Source of the DNA: Aequorivita sp.
GTDB taxonomy: Bacteria; Bacteroidota; Bacteroidia; Flavobacteriales; Flavobacteriaceae
Direction: 5' to 3'
Assembly: GCA_002733915.1 (NCBI GenBank)
Contig: NVXN01000007.1
Coordinates: 1 to 5,729, forward strand
Length of the DNA stretch: 5,729 nt
Numbering within the stretch: the stretch's first letter is position 1; every line of letters begins with the position of its first letter. A program made the translations under genes and the position numbers. Under the pieces are notes generated by a model. The model worked only from the letters and a program-made list of their open reading frames with translations, was not told where the DNA came from and ran no database searches. Below, in pieces: positions 1 to 5,729 of the stretch.

Positions 1-1074
1 AAACCAGCTTACCTGTAAAACCACCGAAAGGTTTTCCATCAAAAATATTCCGCACAGAATCGGTATCAACAGTTCTTTACGGACCGCAATTGCAATTACA
101 GCTATAATTCCGCCAATTGTCAAACTACCTGTATCGCCCATAAAAACTTGTGCGGGATAAGTATTGTACCACAGGAAACCGATTAAAGCACCTACAAAAG
201 CGGTGATGAAAATGGTCATTTCCCCCGTATTTGGGATGTACATTATATTCAGATAATCAGCAAAAATTACGTTGCCAGACACCCACGCAAATAGCGCGAG
301 GGTTAGTCCAATGATTGCTGATGTCCCGGCGGCAAGGCCGTCAATTCCATCGGTAAGATTGGCACCGTTTGAAACCGCTGTGATAATAAAAATTACGATA
401 GGTATGAAAATGAGCCACACATAGCTTTTATAATCCTCACCCGCCCAGCTTATGAGTTTAGAATAATTGAATTCGTTTTCCTTCACAAAAGGAATGGTGG
501 TAAGCATTGCTTTGTCCTTTACGTAAAATGTATTTATGGACTCTTTGGCAATAACTTCCGTCACTTCGGTTTCCGCTTCGGGGTTTACAATGGTGCGCTG
601 CACAATGATGTCTGGGTGCAAATACATGGTTATACCCACAAAAAGGCCCAAACCAATTTGGCCAATTACCTTAAATTTTCCAGGCAATCCTTGCTTGTCA
701 TTTTTAAATTTTTTTATGTAATCGTCAATAAAGCCGATAGTCCCCATCCAAATAGTAGTAACAATCAAAAGGATCACGTAAATGTTTTCTAGCTTTGCGA
801 AAAGTAAAACCGGAATGAGGGTAGCAAGAATAATAATGATGCCGCCCATGGTCGGCGTTCCCGCTTTTTCGTTTTGACCTTCCAAACCAAGATCACGGAT
901 AGATTCGCCAACTTGTTTTTTCTGTAGATAATTGATTATTTTTTTACCGTAAACCGTAGCGATAAAAAGTGAAAGAATGACAGCCAAAATCGCCCGGAAC
1001 GTAATAAAATTGAACAGCCCCGCACCTGGCACGTCGTATGTTTTATCCAAATATTCAAAAAGATAGTAAAGCAT
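1..1074 (-). CDS. mraY: MraY, phospho-MurNAc-pentapeptide transferase (3' end beyond window)
   Basis: Integral membrane enzyme that transfers phospho-MurNAc-pentapeptide from UDP to undecaprenyl phosphate on the cytoplasmic face, giving lipid I. The frame is open from ATG at 1074 to base 1 (358 codons, no stop), so the C-terminus is missing. Visible motifs: PTMGG (74-78), GFIDDYIK with the Asp pair D117/D118, [10 protein letters not shown] (239-248) and FMGDTGS (321-327, catalytic-type D324). The frame stops at [14 protein letters not shown], just before the HHH segment expected in the family. From remembered Bacteroidota homologues of roughly 400-410 residues, about 50 residues are lost. Hydrophobic segments alternate with loops as in MraY. 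The loop at about 153-218 is long and polar and should be periplasmic. The start lies 3 nt after the murE stop and gives the family N-terminus [10 protein letters not shown]. Identification is secure; the truncation is a window effect, not a broken gene. Confidence 0.97.
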   Translation of the reverse strand, partial: MLYYLFEYLDKTYDVPGAGLFNFITFRAILAVILSLFIATVYGKKIINYLQKKQVGESIRDLGLEGQNEKAGTPTMGGIIIILATLIPVLLFAKLENIYVILLIVTTIWMGTIGFIDDYIKKFKNDKQGLPGKFKVIGQIGLGLFVGITMYLHPDIIVQRTIVNPEAETEVTEVIAKESINTFYVKDKAMLTTIPFVKENEFNYSKLISWAGEDYKSYVWLIFIPIVIFIITAVSNGANLTDGIDGLAAGTSAIIGLTLALFAWVSGNVIFADYLNIMYIPNTGEMTIFITAFVGALIGFLWYNTYPAQVFMGDTGSLTIGGIIAVIAIAVRKELLIPILCGIFLMENLSVVLQVSWF

Positions 1075-1077
1075 TGG

Positions 1078-2541
1078 CTATTTGTTTAGGGCGGTTAAAA
1101 GTTGGTTTACTATTTTAAAATCATCAAAATCGAAACGCGCTCCGTTTATTTCCTGATAAGTTTCATGACCTTTTCCTGCAATTAAAATGATGTCGTTTTC
1201 CTGCGCCATTTGGCAGGCCGCTTTTATTGCTTCCTTTCTATTTGTTATTGAAATCGTCTTTTTATAATGCTCCGCAGGCACACCTGCTTCAATCTGCTCA
1301 ATGATTTTTTCTGGGTTTTCAGTTCGCGGGTTATCACTTGTAAAAACAACTTTAGTACTTAGTGAAGCAGCAATATTTCCCATAACCGGGCGCTTCTGCG
1401 CATCGCGGTCGCCGCCGCAGCCCACGACGGTAATTACTTCTTCGTTGCCTGTGCGAATACTGTTTATGGTTTCCAAAACATTTTTTAAAGCGTCTGGAGT
1501 ATGTGCATAATCTACAATTGCGGTTATTTTCTTTTCTGAAATTAAATATTGAAATCTGCCGCCCACACTTTCCAAAGTGCTCATTATTTGAAGTATTTCA
1601 AACTCCTGCAATCCTAACAAATTCGCAGTTCCATAAATTGCAAGTAGATTGTAGGCATTAAAACCGCCAATCAATTTTACCCACAACTCCTGATTATTTA
1701 TTTTCAGAAGTTGCCCTGTGAATTGGCTTTCCAAAATTTGAGCTTTATAATCGGCGTAAGTTTTTAAGGCATATGTATATTTTCTCGCTTTTGTATTCTG
1801 AAGCATCACCAACCCGTTTTTGTCATCCACATTTACCAATGCAAATGCATTTTTTGGCAACGTGTCAAAAAAGGATTTTTTTACGTCTCGATATTCTGCG
1901 AAATCCTTGTGGTAATCTAAATGGTCGTGTGAAAGATTGGTGAAAACGCCTCCGAAAAATTTCAGCGCTTCCGTACGTTTTTGATGTATTCCGTGAGAAC
2001 TTACTTCCATAAAGCAAAATTCCACACCGGCATCCACCATTTCACGCAGATATTTATTAATTATAAGTGAATCAGGAGTTGTATGCGTAGCTTTATACTC
2101 CGTATCGCCTACCATTATTTTTACAGTTGAAAGCAAACCAGCTTCCAATCCCGCTTTCTTGAAAAGTTGAAATAATAAAGAGGAAACCGTTGTTTTTCCG
2201 TTGGTACCGGTAATTCCAACTAGTTTTAATTCTTCTGAAGGATTTCCGTAATAATTGGCAGCCATTATTGCCAGTGCCTTTTGTGAGTCGGCAACCTTTA
2301 CATATGTAATCCCGTTAATAATATTTTCTGGTAATGTTTCGCAAATAATAGCCAACGCGCCTTGGTCTGTAGCTTTTTTTATGAATTGATGTCCATCTGA
2401 AATGGTTCCTTTTATTGCTATAAAAACATCATTCAAAGAAACATTTCGGGAATCAAATTCAAGATTATTTATAGCCACGGAAGTACTACCCACTACGCTT
2501 TCGATGGTGACTTTATACAATATGTCCTTTAACAATATCAC
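1078..2541 (-). CDS. murE: MurE, UDP-MurNAc-L-Ala-D-Glu:meso-diaminopimelate ligase
   Basis: Cytoplasmic ATP-dependent Mur ligase that adds the third stem-peptide residue to UDP-MurNAc-L-Ala-D-Glu. It is 487 residues long, normal for the family. The N-terminal UDP-substrate domain (about 1-100, with FDSR at 29-32) is followed by the central ATPase domain with P-loop GTNGKTT (112-118), HTTPDS (153-158), EVSSHG (179-184) and NLSHDHLDYH (202-211). K221 is the likely carbamylated lysine. The C-terminal domain starts near 330 and holds DYAHTPDAL (344-352), GCGGDRD (374-380), DNPR (403-406) and GKGHE (456-460). DNPR is the known signature of meso-diaminopimelate rather than lysine specificity, so a DAP-type wall is inferred. 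Translation starts at GTG (2541-2539), overlapping the ftsI TGA by 4 nt. This start gives the family-like N-terminus (M)ILLKDILYKV, and no upstream start is needed. The stop is TAG at 1080-1078. Confidence 0.97.
   Translation of the reverse strand: MILLKDILYKVTIESVVGSTSVAINNLEFDSRNVSLNDVFIAIKGTISDGHQFIKKATDQGALAIICETLPENIINGITYVKVADSQKALAIMAANYYGNPSEELKLVGITGTNGKTTVSSLLFQLFKKAGLEAGLLSTVKIMVGDTEYKATHTTPDSLIINKYLREMVDAGVEFCFMEVSSHGIHQKRTEALKFFGGVFTNLSHDHLDYHKDFAEYRDVKKSFFDTLPKNAFALVNVDDKNGLVMLQNTKARKYTYALKTYADYKAQILESQFTGQLLKINNQELWVKLIGGFNAYNLLAIYGTANLLGLQEFEILQIMSTLESVGGRFQYLISEKKITAIVDYAHTPDALKNVLETINSIRTGNEEVITVVGCGGDRDAQKRPVMGNIAASLSTKVVFTSDNPRTENPEKIIEQIEAGVPAEHYKKTISITNRKEAIKAACQMAQENDIILIAGKGHETYQEINGARFDFDDFKIVNQLLTALNK
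2538..2541 (-). other. ftsI/murE 4-nt stop-start overlap (GTGA)
   Basis: On the coding strand the bases GTGA hold both the GTG start of murE and the TGA stop of ftsI. This layout is typical of translational coupling, where ribosomes ending ftsI restart on murE. No purine-rich Shine-Dalgarno sequence is evident just upstream, as is common in Bacteroidota. Coupling itself is inferred. Confidence 0.7.
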
Positions 2542-4538
2542 GATAAATTCAAGGTTATTAATTGTCCCTTTTTTAAAGTTTCGCCAGATTTAATGGATTG
2601 GGCTGAAACCGTTCCGTTGCCAACAACCTGAACTCTCAAACCAAGATTTTCCAATAATGAAACCGCATCCATACCAGCCATTCCCGTAACATTTGGAATC
2701 GTTTTGGATGGTTGTTGCAGTTTTGCATAATACTTCTCAAAATCTTTTTCAATGGTGGGGTCTGGTTGTTCTATGCTTTCAACCTTATCAATGTTCCGGG
2801 ATTCGGTGAATATTTTCTGCGCTATTCTTTTAAACACCGGACCGGAAACATCGGCGCCGTAAAAACCTTTTTTTGTGCTTGGTTTATGGATAATTACTAT
2901 ACAGGAATATTTGGGGTTTTCCGCCGGAAAAAAACCAGCAAATGATGAAATATAACGACGGTTGCTTTTCCAATCAGGCATCCAATATTCGGTTTGGGCA
3001 GTACCGGTTTTTCCAGCCATTGAAAAATCTGGGGAATAAAGTGATTTACCCGTACCACGTATTACAGTATTTTTCATAATTTCCTTGATTTTGGCCAAGG
3101 TTTCATCAGAACAGATTTTAGGGTTTATAACTTTGGTTTCGTAGGTTATCACTTTTTCATTCCACGCGCGGACTTCCTTTATAAAACGAGGCTTTACCAT
3201 TACACCATTATTGGCAATGGCGTTGTAAAAATTTAAGGTTTGGAGTGGAGTAAGACGTAAGTTATACCCATAGGCCATAGATGGCAACGCATTTTTACTC
3301 CATTTTTTATCGCCAGGTTGTGGAATCATTGGTACGCCTTCACCTTTAATGGCAACGCCTGTTTTTTCGGTTAGTTGCCAACTTTTTAATCGGTCGATGA
3401 ATTTGTTTGGATTTTTGGAATAATTCTCATTAATGATTGTAGCCAGACCAATGTTTGAGGAAACTTCCAATGCCTTCGCAGCCGATATTTTTCCATAGCC
3501 GCCCCGGTGGGAATCGTAGATTTTTCTTCCGTAGAAAACTTTCACACCCTTACCTGTATCGACCACAGTACTAGTATCAATTACCTTGTCTTCCAAAGCG
3601 GCCATCATTGCCATTACTTTAAAAGTAGAGCCCGGTTCGTGCGATTCGCCAATGGCATAATTGAGTTTTTCATAATAAGTTCCGCTGGACGTACGACCTA
3701 AATTTGAAACGGCCTTTATCTCGCCCGTTGCCACTTCCATCACAATTACAGTTCCATGCTCGGCTTCATAATATTCCAATTGTTTCAGCAAAGCGTGATG
3801 GGCAATGTCCTGCATATTAACATTTATAGTCGAAACTATATCATACCCATCCTGCGGCTCAATTTCGTTATCGTCAGAAACCGGTTTCCATTGCCCTTTA
3901 GCAATTTTTTGCTTAAGCCGATGGCCTTCCTTTCCGGTCAACAAATCATTAAAAGCTCCTTCAAGACCTACAGCGTAATAACCCGGACGGTCAAAAGCCT
4001 CATCGCCCACGGTACGTTGCGCTATTTTCCCGATGGGATGCTCGCGCACGGTGCGCTGTTCTACGATGATTCCTCCTTTGTAAGGTCCTTTGCGGAAAAG
4101 CGGCAGGTTTTTTACTTTTATATAGTCTGAATAACCCAAATTCTTCACGATAAGCAAATACCTGTTTTTATCGGCACGTGCTTTTCTGAACATGTTTTGA
4201 TAATGCGAAACGGGCTTGCCGAACATCTTGCTCAACCCTTCAGAAAGAGGTTTTAGATTTTCCTTGAAATCTTCCGAAGAAACCGTAACGGCATCAAAGC
4301 GTATGTCATATTTAGGGACAGAAGTAGCCAAAAGACTACCATCATCGGCGTAAACATTTCCGCGGTTTGCAGGAATCACGAAATTTTTTGTAGTGTTTTC
4401 CTTGGCCAATTCCCTATATTTTTCACCGTCAACAAATTGAATGTTCATCAGTTTCACAGTAATAGCAAGCGCAAAAAGAAACATGCATCCGGCGATTATG
4501 TATAAACGATTCAGTATGTTTTTCTCTTCAAAAGCCAT
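2538..4538 (-). CDS. ftsI: FtsI/PBP2-type septal peptidoglycan transpeptidase with C-terminal PASTA domain
   Basis: Class B penicillin-binding protein of 666 residues that cross-links septal peptidoglycan with the divisome; its catalytic part lies in the periplasm. Visible order: short cytoplasmic tail (MAFEEKNILN), one membrane anchor at about 11-31, dimerisation/pedestal domain (about 40-220, with the conserved IPANRGNVYADDG at 55-67), and transpeptidase domain (about 255-575). All three active-site motifs are present: STFK with nucleophile S304 and K307, SSN (360-362), and KTGT (510-513). A charged linker (about 581-612) leads to one PASTA domain (about 613-666, starting IPNVTGM and ending ITLNLS). 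PASTA domains are known to occur at the C-terminus of some division PBPs and may bind muropeptide or assist localisation; their role here is inferred. ATG at 4538 gives the expected short cytoplasmic tail. The gene follows ftsL after 51 nt and overlaps murE by 4 nt. It could be labelled pbpB or PBP2/PBP3, but its place in the cluster favours ftsI. Confidence 0.96.
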   Translation of the reverse strand: MAFEEKNILNRLYIIAGCMFLFALAITVKLMNIQFVDGEKYRELAKENTTKNFVIPANRGNVYADDGSLLATSVPKYDIRFDAVTVSSEDFKENLKPLSEGLSKMFGKPVSHYQNMFRKARADKNRYLLIVKNLGYSDYIKVKNLPLFRKGPYKGGIIVEQRTVREHPIGKIAQRTVGDEAFDRPGYYAVGLEGAFNDLLTGKEGHRLKQKIAKGQWKPVSDDNEIEPQDGYDIVSTINVNMQDIAHHALLKQLEYYEAEHGTVIVMEVATGEIKAVSNLGRTSSGTYYEKLNYAIGESHEPGSTFKVMAMMAALEDKVIDTSTVVDTGKGVKVFYGRKIYDSHRGGYGKISAAKALEVSSNIGLATIINENYSKNPNKFIDRLKSWQLTEKTGVAIKGEGVPMIPQPGDKKWSKNALPSMAYGYNLRLTPLQTLNFYNAIANNGVMVKPRFIKEVRAWNEKVITYETKVINPKICSDETLAKIKEIMKNTVIRGTGKSLYSPDFSMAGKTGTAQTEYWMPDWKSNRRYISSFAGFFPAENPKYSCIVIIHKPSTKKGFYGADVSGPVFKRIAQKIFTESRNIDKVESIEQPDPTIEKDFEKYYAKLQQPSKTIPNVTGMAGMDAVSLLENLGLRVQVVGNGTVSAQSIKSGETLKKGQLITLNLS

Positions 4539-4541
4539 GTT

Positions 4542-4589
4542 CAGGTATGGTTGTCAGTTTTTGGTTATTGGTTACACTTTCAGCGTTAG
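4542..4589. repeat. Degenerate 7-nt repeat filling the ftsL-ftsI gap
   Basis: The spacer reads with a period of seven. On the coding strand the units, in order, are GCTAACG, CTGAAAG, TGTAACC, AATAACC, AAAAACT, GACAACC and ATACCTG; the first unit borrows the last base of the ftsL stop. AA occupies columns 4-5 in six of seven units, and AAC fills columns 4-6 in five. The central four units (4549-4576) are the cleanest. The tract is A-rich and ends 3 nt before the ftsI ATG, so it also forms the ftsI upstream region. It has no good Shine-Dalgarno match and no stable hairpin that I can see. From memory, similar degenerate heptamer tracts occur in flavobacterial intergenic regions; this was not checked. 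Confidence 0.45.
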
Positions 4590-4916
4590 CTATTTTTTAT
4601 CTTCTGGTTTAATTATTCGAATTCTCTTCGGGGGCGTTGTGGAGGGCTGCAAACCACGATTTTCCATTGCGGCTATAATTTTACTTTCCATCCGTGTCTG
4701 CATCAGCAACATTCGCACGTCAACATATTCACTTTTCAGCTCCTTTACCTGTGCGTTCAATTTTGAAATTTTATGAACCTTCTTGTCTGCACTGTGCGAA
4801 CTGCCAATCATAATCAAAGCAAGAACAGAAAGGAAAATGATAAAGCGCCAGTTTTTCAGCGCATCGTCACTTACCAAAAATTTTCCTTTTATTATGTTGT
4901 AAAAACCCTCTTTCAT
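4590..4916 (-). CDS. ftsL: FtsL-like divisome protein (Bacteroidota type)
   Basis: Small bitopic membrane protein of 108 residues, assigned as FtsL from architecture and gene position. A cytoplasmic N-terminus (about 1-22) is followed by a single membrane segment (about 23-39, WRFIIFLSVLALIMIGS). A periplasmic coiled coil follows, with hydrophobic residues I50, L53, V57, L60, Y64, V67 and L71 at regular 3/4 spacing. The short tail has RGLQPSTTPP (87-96) and a basic/charged end. FtsL is known to form a coiled coil with FtsB and to recruit and activate FtsW/FtsI; the same scaffold role is inferred here. Family sequence conservation is weak, so the rsmH-ftsL-ftsI order carries much of the assignment. 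ATG at 4916 lies 1 nt after the rsmH TAA, and the stop is TAG at 4592-4590. A different small coiled-coil division protein cannot be fully excluded. Confidence 0.85.
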   Translation of the reverse strand: MKEGFYNIIKGKFLVSDDALKNWRFIIFLSVLALIMIGSSHSADKKVHKISKLNAQVKELKSEYVDVRMLLMQTRMESKIIAAMENRGLQPSTTPPKRIRIIKPEDKK

Positions 4917-4917
4917 A

Positions 4918-5729
4918 TTATAACTTCTTCGCTATACGAAGCTTGGCACTTCGGGCGCGGTTATTTAGTTTTATTTCTTCTTCGGAAGGAATTATAAATT
5001 TTCCCACCGCCTTAAAGGGCACTTCAAAACGTCCAAACGCATCCTTCTCCGGCTCTCCCTCAAATAATCCGTTGCGGATATATCTTTTTACCAGCCTATC
5101 TTCCAAAGAGTGATAGCTTATCAGACTAAGGCGCCCACCTGGTTTTAAAACTTCGTTTGTTTGAAGCAAAAATTCTTTCAACGATTCCAATTCCTGGTTT
5201 ACCTCAATGCGAATAGCCTGGTAAATCTGGGCCAAAATCTTGTTCTCTTTATGCGCTGGCAGAAACCTGCTAAGGACTTTTTTTAATTGCTCGCTGGTCT
5301 TAATTTTTTCAGTTTGGCGCGCCTCCACAATAACCCGAGCCATTCCCGCAGCACTTCGCAATTCCCCATAATTTGAAAGCACATTTCGCAGCTGCGCTTC
5401 TTCATATTTATTCACTACTGTATATGCCGAAAAATTGGTGTCGCGATTCATGCGCATATCCAGATCGGCTTCAAAGCGTGTTGAAAAACCTCTTTCAGCA
5501 ACATCAAATTGATGCGAGGAAACCCCAAAATCACCCAAAATCCCATCAACGGTTCGGTAGCCGTGAAATCTCAAAAATTGTTTCAGAAACCGAAAATTTT
5601 GGTTTATAAGCAAAAAACGCTTATCATCGATAGCGTTTTCCAAAGCGTCTTTATCCTGGTCAAAAGCGATAAGTTTTCCATCGGGCCCCAAGCGCTTTAA
5701 GATTTCGCGGGAGTGGCCGCCCCCGCCGA
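4918..5729 (-). CDS. rsmH: RsmH (MraW), 16S rRNA m4C1402 methyltransferase (5' end beyond window)
   Basis: SAM-dependent enzyme that N4-methylates C1402 of 16S rRNA in the small-subunit decoding centre. The frame is open from the right edge (first full codon at 5727) to TAA at 4920-4918, giving 269 visible residues. The visible part begins GGGGHSREILKRLG, the SAM-binding glycine motif, which in homologues lies about 30 residues from the start; about that many residues are missing. Further family motifs by visible residue number: GDFGVSSHQFD (65-75), RGFS (79-82), LDMRMN (89-94), YHSLEDRLVKRY (185-196), and C-terminal NNRARSAKLRIAKKL. A TTG at 5691 could be taken as a start, but this would remove the SAM-binding motif, and the frame stays open and conserved upstream. 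rsmH classically heads the division cluster, often after mraZ, which would lie outside the window. It is separated from ftsL by 1 nt. Confidence 0.97.
   Translation of the reverse strand, partial: GGGGHSREILKRLGPDGKLIAFDQDKDALENAIDDKRFLLINQNFRFLKQFLRFHGYRTVDGILGDFGVSSHQFDVAERGFSTRFEADLDMRMNRDTNFSAYTVVNKYEEAQLRNVLSNYGELRSAAGMARVIVEARQTEKIKTSEQLKKVLSRFLPAHKENKILAQIYQAIRIEVNQELESLKEFLLQTNEVLKPGGRLSLISYHSLEDRLVKRYIRNGLFEGEPEKDAFGRFEVPFKAVGKFIIPSEEEIKLNNRARSAKLRIAKKL

Noticed and set aside
1..1074. mraY as a truncated pseudogene
   Set aside because: There is no internal stop or frameshift. The frame simply runs off the window edge before the HHH motif.
3756..4130. Plus-strand open frame of 124 codons inside ftsI
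   Set aside because: It lies wholly antisense to a region of ftsI with clear conserved protein sequence. It shows no recognisable domain and is a shadow frame.
4441..4776. Plus-strand open frame of 111 codons across the ftsI start, the gap and ftsL
   Set aside because: It is antisense to two well-supported genes, has low-complexity hydrophobic content and no recognisable family.
4914..4923. TATAAT-like sequence just before the ftsL start
   Set aside because: It overlaps the rsmH stop and the ftsL start codon. Bacteroidota promoters use a different consensus (TTTG and TAnnTTTG), and no upstream box is seen.
4920..4941. Partial loxP-like bases (ATAACTTC and TATACGAAG) and a 5-bp stem CTTCG/CGAAG at the rsmH 3' end
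   Set aside because: The halves are incomplete and wrongly spaced for a recombination site. The stem is very short with no T-run, and the bases are explained by the conserved RsmH C-terminus (RIAKKL).
5689..5691. TTG as the rsmH start codon
   Set aside because: The frame stays open to the window edge and encodes the SAM-binding GGGGHS motif just upstream. The true start therefore lies outside the window.

Overview
The window is a piece of a bacterial division and cell-wall (dcw/mra) gene cluster. All five genes lie on the minus strand and read from the right end to the left: rsmH (mraW, 5' end cut off by the window edge), a small FtsL-like gene, ftsI (PBP2/PBP3-type transpeptidase with a PASTA tail), murE, and mraY (3' end cut off by the left edge). 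Protein sequence style points to Bacteroidota, most likely class Flavobacteriia. The pointers are the MraY N-terminus ([10 protein letters not shown]), its long periplasmic loop, the FtsI N-terminus (EKNILNRLY), the RsmH GGGGHS motif, the diverged Bacteroidota-type FtsL, AT-leaning base composition, and the absence of clear Shine-Dalgarno sequences. Genus cannot be fixed from the sequence alone.

Layout in transcription order: rsmH (right edge to 4918) is followed after 1 nt by ftsL-like (4916-4590). A 51-nt gap comes next, the only real intergenic space in the window. Then ftsI (4538-2538) overlaps murE by 4 nt (GTGA; murE starts with GTG at 2541), and murE ends 3 nt before mraY (ATG at 1074). 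No promoter or terminator is visible, which fits a single operon whose control region and further genes lie outside the window.

The gene products act together at division and in wall building. MurE adds the third peptide residue to UDP-MurNAc-dipeptide (meso-diaminopimelate is predicted from a DNPR motif). MraY moves the finished MurNAc-pentapeptide to undecaprenyl phosphate to make lipid I. FtsI cross-links new septal peptidoglycan, and FtsL is a divisome scaffold. RsmH is a 16S rRNA methyltransferase that by long-standing gene order sits at the head of the cluster.

I see no new system, mobile element, CRISPR array or RNA gene. The most unusual non-coding signal is a degenerate 7-nt repeat filling the ftsL-ftsI gap. 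All genes look intact apart from the two cut by the window edges.
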